Shown here one piece after another: positions 16,956-25,857 of a DNA stretch of 64,000 bases; the stretch's first letter is position 1, and the number at the start of each line of letters is the position of its first letter. The stretch is from NCBI RefSeq assembly GCF_010550245.1, contig NZ_JAAGLU010000004.1, forward strand, positions 1-64,000, in the 5' to 3' direction. A program made the position numbers and the translations under genes. The stretch comes from Streptomyces sp. SID12501. Lineage in GTDB: Bacteria; Actinomycetota; Actinomycetes; Streptomycetales; Streptomycetaceae. The notes under the pieces were generated by a model. The model did no database searches. It had not been told where the DNA came from and was given only the letters and a program-made list of their open reading frames with translations.

Positions 16956-17999
16956 TCAGACCTTGTCGGGGTGCAGGGCCTTGGCGATCTTCTCGACGGC
17001 CAGGTCGTTGCTGGGGCCGAGGTACATCGAGTCCGACAGTGCCACGTACGTGTTGTTCTTCGCGGCCGGCCACTGGGGGAACTCCTTCAGCAGTTTCTTG
17101 GCGTAGGCCGCCGGGTTCGGGTCGTTGTAGCCGATGACGACGAGCGCGTCGACGTCGGTGGCGGCCACCTTCTCCTTGCTCAGGTCGGCGAAGGAGCTCT
17201 TCGAGGCGTTCTCGAAGGCGTTGCTGCCGCCGGCCTTGGCGAGGATGTCGTTGTAGATGCCCTTGGCGACGACCGAGCTGAAGTCGTTGCCGCCCATGGC
17301 CATGTTGGAGAACAGGACCATGACCTTGGGCTGCTTCTCGCCCTTCACCTTGGCGGCGACCTCGGCGATGTTCTTCTCCGACGCGGCGATGATCTTCTCG
17401 GCCTCGTCGCTCTTGTCGAAGACCTTGCCCATGTCACGCAGCAGCGTGTAGCTGTCGGCGATCGTCATCTTGGAGGTGTCCTGGTCGCAGCCCTGCGGGG
17501 ACACGTAGGTGTTGGCTCCCACCGCCTTGAGCTGATCTCGGGTGGCGAAGCCGTTCCTCTCGTCGAAGCCGTACGAGGTGGTGGACAGGACCAGGTCGGG
17601 GCGCAGCCCGATCATCGCCTCGCGCGGGATGTCGTAGGCGTCGTTGAGCTTGACGTCACCGGTGGACAGCGCCTTGATGGCGGCGGCACGTCCGGTGACC
17701 TCGGACATGCCGTAGGTCTGCTGGTTGGCGACGATCCTGTCCTGTACGCCGAGGGCGAGGAGTGTGGAGACCTCGGCGACCGAGGCACCGTTCATGACGA
17801 CGACCCGGCTGGGCTCCTTGGTGATCTTTTCCGACACTCCGCAGTTCTCGAGGGTGACCGGGTAGCCGGTGTTCGCGGCGGCGGCTGTCGCTCTGCCGTC
17901 GGCGGCGCTGTCCGTGTCGGTCGAGGAGTCGGCGCAGGCCGCGGTGACCAGACACAGGGCGCCGGCCAGGGCGATGGCGACGGGCCGTTTCTTCGACAT
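16956..17999 (-). CDS. Siderophore-type ABC importer substrate-binding lipoprotein
   Basis: The 347-residue precursor has a lipoprotein signal ending LVTAAC, so it is anchored outside the membrane. Two lobes follow: SRVVVMNGASVAEVSTLLAL (start of the Fe-siderophore/vitamin B12 binding fold) and, after a central helix, VDALVVIGYNDPNPAAY and LSDSMYLGPSNDLAVEKIA. A Cys in SPQGCDQDTSKM and many Met/Tyr residues may touch the ligand. The ATG at 17997-17999 is preferred over the upstream one because it starts the signal peptide. It lies 90 bp after the NRPS stop, so it probably captures the metal-loaded product of that operon. Confidence 0.9.
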   Translation of the reverse strand: MSKKRPVAIALAGALCLVTAACADSSTDTDSAADGRATAAAANTGYPVTLENCGVSEKITKEPSRVVVMNGASVAEVSTLLALGVQDRIVANQQTYGMSEVTGRAAAIKALSTGDVKLNDAYDIPREAMIGLRPDLVLSTTSYGFDERNGFATRDQLKAVGANTYVSPQGCDQDTSKMTIADSYTLLRDMGKVFDKSDEAEKIIAASEKNIAEVAAKVKGEKQPKVMVLFSNMAMGGNDFSSVVAKGIYNDILAKAGGSNAFENASKSSFADLSKEKVAATDVDALVVIGYNDPNPAAYAKKLLKEFPQWPAAKNNTYVALSDSMYLGPSNDLAVEKIAKALHPDKV

Positions 18000-18089
18000 G
18001 CGTGCTCCTAGCAGCGGGGTGCCCATGGGGCGAAGGACTCTGTTGCAGTAGTCGGGAAGAAGTGCCGGTGAGTTCCCGGGATCTCCCAA

Positions 18090-21000
18090 CTACTTTGTGG
18101 TTGTTGCCGGATGGCTCTTCCGTCCCGCCGGGGCGGGCAGGCTGCCGGTGGTGACGCAGTGGTCGAGGTAGCGGAAGACGAGGTCCCGGTCGGCGGGCGG
18201 GCACGTGATGCCGCTGCCGTGCAGGCCGTTCACGACGTTGTCGGCGCGCACCCGTCCCAGGCGCAGGTCGGGGCCGGCAGCGTCTTCGGGGGCCGCGTCC
18301 CAGGAGTCGAAGAAGGCGAGTGTGGTCGCCGCGACGCCGGAGTAAGCGGGGAGTTCGGCTCTCCACCGGGCCAGCGGCATGCGCCGTAGCGAATAGCCGT
18401 AGTCCTCCAGCCAGTCGTAGATGTCACTCAGCCGCACCGGGATGGTGGCGGCATGGTTGAAGACGGTCGCCGGACTCGTCGGTTCGAGGCAGAGGTGGAC
18501 GAGGGCTTCGGCGACGTGGTCGACGGGTGTCCAGGTCTCCTCCTCGAACAGCTCGGGGACGATGCCTGCGGGGATCCCGGCGCGCAGCACGCTCCACAGG
18601 AAGTCCCGCTCGTTCACGTAGCCGGTCGCGGCCGGGCCGACGATCCGGCCGAGCCGGTGCACGGTGACCGGCAGGCCCCGCTCGGCGGCCTGCTCCAGCA
18701 GGCGCTCGGCCGCCCACTTCGACTGCTGGTAGCCGTAGCGCAGTCCGGAGTGGGGCGGGAAGAACGCCTCCGGTACCTCGGCGGCGAGGCCGGGCGGCGG
18801 GGCCACGGAGAGGGTCGACACGAAGTGCAGGGGCACCGAGCGTACGGCCGCCAGGCGCAGCAGTTCTCTGGTCGACTCGGTGTTGGCGGCGCGCAGGGTG
18901 GCGTAGTCACGCATGATGCTCACGGTCGCCGCGTTGTGGAAGATCGCCCCGCAGGTACGGGCCAGTTCGGCGAACGTCCCCTCGGCCAGGCCGAGTCGGG
19001 GGCGGGCAAGGTCTGCGGGAAGTGCCGTGACTCGTTCCCGCGCCGCGTCCGGAAGGCGGAGCCGGTGGGTTTCCAGGGCCTGGTGGATGCGGGCGGTGGC
19101 CTCGGCGGGACTCGGGGCCCGGACGGTGCAGACGATCTCCGCCTCCGTGTCCGTCAGAAGCTGGGCCAGCAGGTGTACGCCGACGAATCCGGTCGCGCCG
19201 GTCAGCAGGATCCGGTCCGGTGTTCCGCCCGCTCGGTGCTCGTCGCCGGGGCGGATGGCCGGGTCGAGGACGGTGTCGGCGAGCAGTGTCTGCGGCAGGC
19301 CCGGGGTTGCCGGCCCTGCCTGCTGTCGCAGGAAGCGCGCGAGGTCGGCGACGCGGGGGTGCTGGAAGAGCCAGGCGACCTTCACCTCGCGGCCCAGTTC
19401 GACGCCGAGGCGGTTGGCGACCTGGATGGCCTGGAGCGACTGGGCTCCGAGGTCGAACACGTCGTCCTGCGCGGCGACCGAGGCCAGGCCGAGCACCCGC
19501 TGCCAGACGGAGGCGATGGTGCGCTCCAGTGCGCTGTCGGGCGCACCCGCGTGCGGGCCGTGGTCAGGGGCCGGTGTGGCGAGTGCCTTCCTGTCGATCT
19601 TCCCTGAGCCGGTCCGGGGCAGGTCGGCCAGGAACTCGATCGCCGAAGGGATCATCGCCGGGGGCAGGACCGTACGGAGGTGGTCCCTGATCCCGGCCGC
19701 GGACGGGTCCGGCCCGTCCGGGACGACGTACGCCGCCGGCCGACGCGTCCCGTCCTCCGATACCCGGCCCACGACGGCGGCGTCCCGGACCCCTGCGCAG
19801 GCCAGGAGCGCGCTCTCGACCTCGGCGGGGTGCACGCGATGCCCGCTGATCTTGAACTCGGTGTCTGTTCGGCCCAGGTAGCGCAGTTGACCGTCGTCGC
19901 CGATCCGTACCCGGTCGCCGGTGCGGTAGGCGCGTGGTGCTCCAGGGAGCACGCCCAGGGGTGCGAAGCGGGCGGTGTCCGGAAGCGGGCCTCCCCGGTA
20001 GCCGGTGGCCAGGTTGTCGCCGAGGAGGTGGAGTTCGCCGTCGACGACCGCGGCCCGGGTGCCCGGCAGCGGAAGCCCGATGGGCACGTCTCCCGGTGCG
20101 AGGGCGGGGTCGTGGAGGTCGGCGACGGTCGCGACCACGGTGGCCTCGGTCGGCCCGTAGGTGTTCAGCAGCCGTACCGAGGTGCCGACGGTCCTGCGCC
20201 AGCGGTCGACGCGCTCGGGCAGGGCCGCCTCGCCGCCGATGACGACGGTCCGCACGCCGGCGGGCAGGGCTGCGGCACCCGTGGAGAGGGCGTAGGCCAC
20301 CTCGTGCCAGTAGGCCGTGGGCAGGTCGAGGAAGCTGATCCGCAGTCGTGCGCAGGTGTCCAGGAACGCGGGGAGCGAGTCGGTCATGTCGTCGGTGCGG
20401 ACGACGAGGGTCGCGCCGGCGCACAGGGTGAGGAAGATTTCCTCCACGCTCGTGTCGAAGTGCAGCGGGGCGAACTGCAGTACGCGGTCGTGGCGTTGGA
20501 TGCCGTAGCGGTGGGTGGCGCCGGTGACGAAGTGCGCGAGGGCCCGGTGACCGATCTCGACGCCCTTGGGGCGGCCGGTGGTGCCGGAGGTGTGCAGGAC
20601 GTAGGCGAGATCGTCCGGCGTCGGAGCGGTCGGCTGGACGGTGCCGGGTGCTGGTGGGGCATCCGTCATGACGTCGGCGTAGGCGCTGGTCGTGAGGGTC
20701 AGTGCGGGCCGGGCGTCCTCCAGCAGTTCGGCTCTGCGGGCCGGAGGTGCCGTCGGGTCGAGCGGGCAGTAGGCGGCGCCGCAGAGCAGGACACCGAGGG
20801 CGGCGGTGATCGCGTCGATGCCGCGCGGCAGGGCCACGGCCACCAGGTCCCCGGGACCCACCCCACGGGCGGCCAGTCGGCGGGCGAGGTCACGCGCCGA
20901 ACCGAAGAGCTCCGCGTACGTGATGCTGCGTCCGTCGTGTTCGAGGGCGACGGAGCCGCCGCGCCGGGCGGCATGGTCGGCGATCAGGCCGACAACCGGG

Positions 21001-22346
21001 CGTGCCGGGCCGGGCAGCGGGCCGCCGTCCAGGACGGGGACGGACTCACGCGCCCGCAGGTCCGCGAGAGGCCGGTCGGGGTCGGCGACGGCCTCATCCA
21101 GCAGGGTGAGCAGCCCCTGCTGGAGTGCGGCGACGTCTGCCTCGTCGTACAGGTCGGGGTTGGCGTCCACGGCGATGCGCAGGCCCGCGCCCTCGGAGCG
21201 GTCGTAGACGTTGACGGACAGGTCGTCGACGGGACCGGCGGAGACGTTGTGGACCGTGCTGCGGTGTCCGGCGAAACGCAGGTCGTACTCGAAGGGCATG
21301 ATGTTGACGCCGGGACCGGACAACCGGCGCTGTCCGCCGACCAGTTTGAGGTCTCGGCGCAGTTGTTCGTAGCGGTAGCGCTGGTGAGGGAGGCCGGCGC
21401 GGAGTTCGCGGGAGATCCGGGCGGCGAGGTCGCGCAGGGTGTCCGCCTCGGTGACCGTCACGCGCAGGGGCAGGATGTTGCGGACCATGCACGGCACACG
21501 CAGGGAGACCGAACCGAGTCGGCCCATCGCGGGGAGGCTGAGGACGATCTCCGGTGCGCCGGTGGCATGGTGCAGTCGGGCCGCCGTGACCGCCAGCACA
21601 ACCTCGGACCAGGTGACCTTGAGGTCGCGGGCCACGGCACGCAGGGTCTGCGTCTGTGCCGCGTCGAGGTCGGCGACCCGGCGGTGGAAGGTGTGCGCGG
21701 GCATGGCCGAGCGGCCGGCCGGGGTCGCCACCGGCGGCCGGTCCGCATACCGGTCCGTCCAGTGGGCGCGATCCTTGGCGAAGCGGGGCGATTCCCGGTA
21801 CGCGCGCTCCTCGTCCCCTACGGAGGACAGGGTGCCGAAGCCGCTCTCCCCCACCGGCTCCCCCGTCGTCAGGGCGGTGTAGACGTCGGCTACGCGGCGG
21901 GCGACCAGTGACAGGCCGAAGCCGTCGAGGGCGATGTGGTGGACACGGTGGTACCAGAGGTACTCGTCCGGCGCGATCCGCAGCAGGGCATGGCCGAAGA
22001 CCCGGTCGCGCGCGAGGTCGACGGGGCGGGCCATGTCCTCGTCCATCCAGGCCAGGGCCGCGGCGTGCGGATCCGGGTCGGCGGTGTGGTCCGCCGTGTG
22101 CAGGCGCCAGTCGCCAGCCGGAACGTCCGTCTCCCAGGGCCGGCCCTGGGAGTCGGCGACGTAGGCGACGTTCAGGGCCTCCGTCTCCGCGACCACCTGG
22201 TGCAGGGCCGCCGCGAAGACGGCCGGGTCCACGGGGCCGTGGATGTGCACGTATTCGGCCGTGTTGTAGGCGGGGCTGTCCGGGTCGAGCCGCTGGCCCG
22301 TCCAGACGCCTTCCTGAGCGGCCAGCAAGGGATGACGGGCCGTCAC
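18090..22346 (-). CDS. NRPS with C-A-T-R domains, isonitrile lipopeptide assembly (ScoA/Rv0101-like)
   Basis: The 1418-residue enzyme has four domains. The condensation domain (1-430) carries HHIALDG at 136-142. The adenylation domain (450-900) has SGTTGRPKG near 589. The thiolation domain attaches phosphopantetheine at Ser of DLGAQSLQ, near 969. The C-terminal thioester reductase (1045-1418) has GATGFVG, which releases the product by NADPH reduction. Read by eye with GrsA numbering, the A-domain pocket is D-T-E-D-V-G-T-V-V, resembling lysine-type codes (tentative). The GTG start overlaps the carrier gene stop (GTGA) behind GGAGG. In the known family, the C domain joins isonitrile acyl chains to both amines of lysine and R makes the alcohol. 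Confidence 0.92.
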   Translation of the reverse strand: MTARHPLLAAQEGVWTGQRLDPDSPAYNTAEYVHIHGPVDPAVFAAALHQVVAETEALNVAYVADSQGRPWETDVPAGDWRLHTADHTADPDPHAAALAWMDEDMARPVDLARDRVFGHALLRIAPDEYLWYHRVHHIALDGFGLSLVARRVADVYTALTTGEPVGESGFGTLSSVGDEERAYRESPRFAKDRAHWTDRYADRPPVATPAGRSAMPAHTFHRRVADLDAAQTQTLRAVARDLKVTWSEVVLAVTAARLHHATGAPEIVLSLPAMGRLGSVSLRVPCMVRNILPLRVTVTEADTLRDLAARISRELRAGLPHQRYRYEQLRRDLKLVGGQRRLSGPGVNIMPFEYDLRFAGHRSTVHNVSAGPVDDLSVNVYDRSEGAGLRIAVDANPDLYDEADVAALQQGLLTLLDEAVADPDRPLADLRARESVPVLDGGPLPGPARPVVGLIADHAARRGGSVALEHDGRSITYAELFGSARDLARRLAARGVGPGDLVAVALPRGIDAITAALGVLLCGAAYCPLDPTAPPARRAELLEDARPALTLTTSAYADVMTDAPPAPGTVQPTAPTPDDLAYVLHTSGTTGRPKGVEIGHRALAHFVTGATHRYGIQRHDRVLQFAPLHFDTSVEEIFLTLCAGATLVVRTDDMTDSLPAFLDTCARLRISFLDLPTAYWHEVAYALSTGAAALPAGVRTVVIGGEAALPERVDRWRRTVGTSVRLLNTYGPTEATVVATVADLHDPALAPGDVPIGLPLPGTRAAVVDGELHLLGDNLATGYRGGPLPDTARFAPLGVLPGAPRAYRTGDRVRIGDDGQLRYLGRTDTEFKISGHRVHPAEVESALLACAGVRDAAVVGRVSEDGTRRPAAYVVPDGPDPSAAGIRDHLRTVLPPAMIPSAIEFLADLPRTGSGKIDRKALATPAPDHGPHAGAPDSALERTIASVWQRVLGLASVAAQDDVFDLGAQSLQAIQVANRLGVELGREVKVAWLFQHPRVADLARFLRQQAGPATPGLPQTLLADTVLDPAIRPGDEHRAGGTPDRILLTGATGFVGVHLLAQLLTDTEAEIVCTVRAPSPAEATARIHQALETHRLRLPDAARERVTALPADLARPRLGLAEGTFAELARTCGAIFHNAATVSIMRDYATLRAANTESTRELLRLAAVRSVPLHFVSTLSVAPPPGLAAEVPEAFFPPHSGLRYGYQQSKWAAERLLEQAAERGLPVTVHRLGRIVGPAATGYVNERDFLWSVLRAGIPAGIVPELFEEETWTPVDHVAEALVHLCLEPTSPATVFNHAATIPVRLSDIYDWLEDYGYSLRRMPLARWRAELPAYSGVAATTLAFFDSWDAAPEDAAGPDLRLGRVRADNVVNGLHGSGITCPPADRDLVFRYLDHCVTTGSLPAPAGRKSHPATTTK

Positions 22347-22588
22347 CTCGCGGCCTCCTGCCGGGTGGAGAGCAGCTGCCACCACTGGGCGAACGAGGTG
22401 CGCTCGGCGAGTTCGACGAAGGTGACGTCCACACCGGTCTCACGCCACCGTTCGATGAGGGTGACGATGCGCAGGGAGTCCAGCCCCGCATAGAGCGGGT
22501 TCTCGTCGAGGTCGACTTCGTCGGGCCGCAGGTAGAGGTACTCCGCCAGGTCCGCGCGGAAGCCTTCCAGCGTGAGGGGAGCAGGCAT
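22343..22588 (-). CDS. Acyl carrier protein of the isonitrile pathway (ScoB-like)
   Basis: An 81-residue carrier protein with the attachment Ser in YAGLDSLRIVTLIERW. The following FVELAERTSFAQWWQLL matches stand-alone carriers resembling the aryl carrier of EntB rather than fatty-acid ACPs. In ScoB-type pathways it carries the acyl chain loaded by the acyl-ACP ligase, which the thioesterase and oxidase then convert. It lies 23 bp after the ligase gene and overlaps the NRPS start by four bases, so the partners are made together. Confidence 0.88.
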   Translation of the reverse strand: MPAPLTLEGFRADLAEYLYLRPDEVDLDENPLYAGLDSLRIVTLIERWRETGVDVTFVELAERTSFAQWWQLLSTRQEAAR

Positions 22589-22611
22589 GTCGTTCTCTCC
22601 AGGGGAGGCGG

Positions 22612-24174
22612 TCAGTTGACCTTGCGGGCGGAGTCGCCCCAGAAGCGGTCGCGCAGTTCCCGGCGCAGGATCTTGCCGCTGGGGTTGCGCGGGACGCTGT
22701 CGATGAACTCGTAGCGGGCGGGCAGCTTGAAGCTCGCGAGCTGGGGGACGAGGAAGGTGTGCAGGTCCCGGGGGGTGGGCTGCTGTTCGGGGTCCGCGAC
22801 GATGAAGGCGTGCACGTACTCGCCCCAGCGTTCGTCGGGGGCGCCGACGACGACGGCCTCGGCCACACCGGGGTGACCTTCGAGCACGTTCTCGATCTCG
22901 GCCGGGTAGACGTTCTCACCGGCGACGAGGATGGCGTCCTTGATGCGGTCGCGGATGAAGACGTAGCCGTCCTCGTCGATGTATCCGGCGTCACCGGTGT
23001 GGATCCAGCCGTCGACGAGGGTCTCGGCGGTCTTCTCGGGCAGTCCCCAGTACTCGACCATGTGCGCGGGCGTGGCCAGGCAGACCTCGCCGACCGCACC
23101 CGGCGGGAGTTCGCGGCCCTCGCCGTCGATCACCTTGCTGCGTACGCCCGGATAGGGGTGCCCGGCCGCCTGCATGAGGGGGCCGCCGGGGACGTGGGCC
23201 GCGGGCGGCAGGCAGACGGCGGTGTTGCCGGTCTCGGTGAGGCCGTAGATCTGGGCGAACTCGCACTCCAGGACCGCCAGGCTCTCCTCCAGCAGGGCCT
23301 CGGAGATCGGGGAGCCGCCGTAGACCGTCTTGCGCAGGGTGGTGAAGTCCTTGGCGCCGACGCCCGGTTCGGTCAGCATCATGCGGAGCATGGCCGGAAC
23401 GACGCAGGCGGTGGTGATGCCGAGGTCGCGGATGAGGTCGACGGCTTGGCGGGCGGCGAAGGCACGCATCGCGACGACGGTCGTACCCGCGTTGAAGTTC
23501 TGCGTGGCCCACCACAGGCCGCCGATGTGGAAGCCGGGGATGCCGATCAGCGCGATGTCGCCGGCCCGCCAGTCGATCCAGTCGAGGCCCTCGCTCGCCA
23601 GGGCGTCCCGGATCGCGAAGAAGCTGCGGTGGGCGAGCACGACGCCTTTGGGCAGTCCGGTGGTGCCGCTGGTGTAGAGCTGGGCGACCGGGGTGTCCGG
23701 GGTGGCGCTGTCCGGGAGTTCGGTGTCGGGGTGGGGTGCCTTCCAGGCGGTGAAGCCCGCGCCGAGGGCGACGACCGTCTCCGGGGGCGCGGTCGGCATC
23801 TTCTCCACGATCGCCGCGAACTCGTCCTCCAGGAACAGCAGTCGAGTGCCGGAGTCCTGGAGGATGTGGCTGACCTCGGGCGCGGTGAGCCGCCAGTTGA
23901 CGGGGACCAGGACAGTGCCGCTCTTGGCGCAGGCGAAGAGAATCGCGTAGTAGTCCTCGGACTCCTTTCCGAGGTACGCGACCCGGTCGCCAGATGCCAG
24001 TCCGGCGGCCTGGAGCGCGTGGGCGATGCGGTTGCTCTCGCGGTGCAGTTGCTCGTACGTCAGGGTGCGGCCCTCGCAGAGGACCGCGGGGGCGGTGGGC
24101 TGGTGCCGGGCGTGGAAGCTCGTGGTCCGGACGAGCGTTTGGAGCTCCGGGTGGTGGAGCCTGTCCATGGTCAT
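22612..24174 (-). CDS. Acyl-AMP ligase loading the carrier protein (ScoC/FadD10-like)
   Basis: This 520-residue ANL-superfamily enzyme activates a fatty acid with ATP. Motifs are the P-loop YTSGTTGLPKG near 180, YGLTETGNTAV near 325, HTGDAGYIDEDG near 405, and the C-terminal catalytic Lys in NPSGKILRREL near 505. By analogy with ScoC and mycobacterial FadD10 it would pass the acyl group to the adjacent carrier rather than to CoA. Which fatty acid it takes (crotonate-like or longer) is not visible. An ATG follows GAGAGAAAG, and the gap to the thioesterase gene is 35 bp. Confidence 0.88.
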   Translation of the reverse strand: MTMDRLHHPELQTLVRTTSFHARHQPTAPAVLCEGRTLTYEQLHRESNRIAHALQAAGLASGDRVAYLGKESEDYYAILFACAKSGTVLVPVNWRLTAPEVSHILQDSGTRLLFLEDEFAAIVEKMPTAPPETVVALGAGFTAWKAPHPDTELPDSATPDTPVAQLYTSGTTGLPKGVVLAHRSFFAIRDALASEGLDWIDWRAGDIALIGIPGFHIGGLWWATQNFNAGTTVVAMRAFAARQAVDLIRDLGITTACVVPAMLRMMLTEPGVGAKDFTTLRKTVYGGSPISEALLEESLAVLECEFAQIYGLTETGNTAVCLPPAAHVPGGPLMQAAGHPYPGVRSKVIDGEGRELPPGAVGEVCLATPAHMVEYWGLPEKTAETLVDGWIHTGDAGYIDEDGYVFIRDRIKDAILVAGENVYPAEIENVLEGHPGVAEAVVVGAPDERWGEYVHAFIVADPEQQPTPRDLHTFLVPQLASFKLPARYEFIDSVPRNPSGKILRRELRDRFWGDSARKVN

Positions 24175-24209
24175 GGCTTTCTCTCGCCTCGTGTCGGGGG
24201 ACGTTCGGG

Positions 24210-24707
24210 TCAGAGGATGTTGACGAACGCGAGGGTCGCCTCGCCGTCACAGCGGCCCGAGCCCGCGTCCCAGTAGCGGAAGGCGGTGTCGGCGTGCAGG
24301 AACGGGCTGCCGCCGGCCGGGGCCCGCCGGGTGACGGACCGGAACTCCAGCTCGCCGGAGAAACCGCGGGGATCGACGGGCCGCCGGAAACTGGCGGTGA
24401 ACCGGGCGATGAGAATGTCCGGGAGCTGGTGCTTCCAGAAGTCGTCCAGCGTCCATGATTCGAATCCCCCGCCTATCCGTTCCTGCACGGACTTGGCGAC
24501 GAGGTAATACATCATCTGGTTGTAGCAGATGTTCACCTCGACGGAATTCAGATGGCCGGTGTCGTCGATGTAGCACGACTCTGGGATCGCGAACTCGCAG
24601 CGGGCGGATGCGTGGCCGTCCGTTTCTGTCACGACAGCCGTACGCAGGTATTTACAGTGGTCCTTGTAGGGCGTCAGCACCTGTGCCAACAGGGCATTGT
24701 CCGTCAT
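24210..24707 (-). CDS. FcoT-family thioesterase/lyase of isonitrile biosynthesis (ScoD-like)
   Basis: A 165-residue hot-dog-fold protein resembling M. tuberculosis FcoT (Rv0098) along its length: an N-terminal [16 protein letters not shown], then [24 protein letters not shown] as SxYIxxTGHxNx[14 protein letters not shown] and the late FWD-like YWDAGSG. In INLP pathways this enzyme adds glycine to an enoyl-ACP and releases the beta-(carboxymethylamino) acid, the substrate of the oxidase. Its ATG overlaps the oxidase stop (ATGA), which fits their successive steps. Confidence 0.88.
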   Translation of the reverse strand: MTDNALLAQVLTPYKDHCKYLRTAVVTETDGHASARCEFAIPESCYIDDTGHLNSVEVNICYNQMMYYLVAKSVQERIGGGFESWTLDDFWKHQLPDILIARFTASFRRPVDPRGFSGELEFRSVTRRAPAGGSPFLHADTAFRYWDAGSGRCDGEATLAFVNIL

Positions 24708-25594
24708 GCCGCCCTGATCCCGTCGTGGAGCCTGCGTTCGTCGTGAACGGTGACGCGGTAGGAGACGGTCGGCTCCGGCGCGGTGGTGTGCCGGGCGCGG
24801 TGGACGAGGCTGCGGTTGTCCCAGACCAGCAGGTCGCCCTTCTCGAAGCTCTGCAGGTGGATGTTCTCGTGCTCGAAGCTCTCGTCGAGCTGGCCGGTGG
24901 CGTCGAAGAGCCGCTTGAGCAGTTCCTCGTCGAGCGGGTTGCCGTCCTGGTCCTCGATGCCGACGGTGAATCCCTCACTGACGTAGAGGACCGTCTCGCC
25001 GGTCATGGGGTGGGTGAAGGTGGTCGGCTGACGGACGGCCGGGGTCTTCCGCTCGACCTCGTCGATGATCTCGGAGAGGGGCCGGTAGACGTCGTGGGGC
25101 CGGATCTTGAAGTACTTGCGCACGGAGTGCCTGCACCGCGTTCCGGATATCTCCTTCCTCAGCTCATCGGACAGCTTCTCGTACGCCCGGCCCATGTCGA
25201 TGAAATAGGTTCCGCGGTTCTTCTCCGGGATGACCTGGGGGTAGATCAGAGTGATTCCGAAGGGGTCCGGCATGAACTGGTAGTCGGCGTGCCAGAACTT
25301 TCCCGTCTTCGGTACGCCGATCTGCTTGCCGTCCTTCGGCACATTGGAGGAGACGAATATCTCCGGTATCTCGGGGTGCTTGTACATCGGCTCGTAATAG
25401 GTCTCGGGGCGCCCCAGCAGCTTGCCGAGTTCGAGGAACTCCTGCGGGGACAGGTCCTGGCCCTTCAGGACGGCGATCTTCTTCGTGTAGACGGTGTTCT
25501 TGAGCGCGGCGATGTCGGCGGCGGAGGCGGTGGTGTGGTCGAAGTCCTCGACCGTCGCGCCGATCGCGCTGCCGGGCTGGTCCTTGATCTGCAT
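24704..25594 (-). CDS. Fe(II)/2-oxoglutarate isonitrile-forming oxidase, TauD/TfdA family (ScoE-like)
   Basis: The 296-residue oxygenase has the iron triad H102-x-D104 (in FWHADYQF) and H265 (in SLVHRARH), and R280 (in SYRVTV) as a likely carboxylate anchor. A YYxxxY run at residues 66-71 is spaced like the substrate-contacting tyrosines I recall in ScoE. The family oxidises and decarboxylates the glycine-derived N-substituent to an isonitrile in two turnovers, consuming O2 and 2-oxoglutarate. It sits between the second ACP (8 bp gap) and the FcoT-like gene (4-bp overlap). The gene context rather than the fold alone excludes a taurine dioxygenase. Confidence 0.9.
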   Translation of the reverse strand: MQIKDQPGSAIGATVEDFDHTTASAADIAALKNTVYTKKIAVLKGQDLSPQEFLELGKLLGRPETYYEPMYKHPEIPEIFVSSNVPKDGKQIGVPKTGKFWHADYQFMPDPFGITLIYPQVIPEKNRGTYFIDMGRAYEKLSDELRKEISGTRCRHSVRKYFKIRPHDVYRPLSEIIDEVERKTPAVRQPTTFTHPMTGETVLYVSEGFTVGIEDQDGNPLDEELLKRLFDATGQLDESFEHENIHLQSFEKGDLLVWDNRSLVHRARHTTAPEPTVSYRVTVHDERRLHDGIRAA

Positions 25595-25602
25595 GGCTGC
25601 CT

Positions 25603-25857
25603 CTACCTTCGGTGGGGTTGGACGGATGCCTGCCGGGTGTCGACGAGACGGGCGATCTCGCCGAGGGTGAGGTCGGGCTCGAGTTCGTCGTCGCCGACCT
25701 GCACCCCGAGGTCCCGCTCGATGCGGATACTGATCTCGACCGTCGTCAGCGAGTCGACGTCCAGCTCACCGAGGGTCGCGCCGGGGCGGATCCGGTCGGC
25801 CGGAGCGTCGTGAAGTCTCGTGAGGATGTCGACGAGTTGCTCGTAGGTGGTGCTCAT
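25603..25857 (-). CDS. Second acyl carrier protein in the isonitrile operon
   Basis: An 84-residue ACP with the phosphopantetheine Ser in [16 protein letters not shown] and an acidic helix II/III typical of polyketide or fatty-acid carriers, unlike the EntB-like carrier downstream. The ATG overlaps the KAS III stop (ATGA), so it is most likely the partner that carries malonyl or acyl groups for that synthase. The minimal five-gene INLP sets have only one carrier, so this is an addition. Its spacing to the oxidase gene is 8 bp. Confidence 0.85.
   Translation of the reverse strand: MSTTYEQLVDILTRLHDAPADRIRPGATLGELDVDSLTTVEISIRIERDLGVQVGDDELEPDLTLGEIARLVDTRQASVQPHRR

Noticed and set aside
16102..17106. 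A 334-codon plus-strand frame opposite the permease
   Set aside because: It is hydrophilic, low-complexity (His/Asp/Arg), the mirror of a membrane protein.
22343..22588. The EntB-like carrier as evidence for a catecholate siderophore
   Set aside because: No isochorismate, DHB or salicylate genes are present, while oxidase, FcoT and acyl-ACP ligase partners fit isonitrile biosynthesis.
24704..25594. Taurine or sulfonate dioxygenase role for the TauD-family gene
   Set aside because: No sulfonate transporter is near, and the gene sits inside the full isonitrile gene set with matching active-site spacing.
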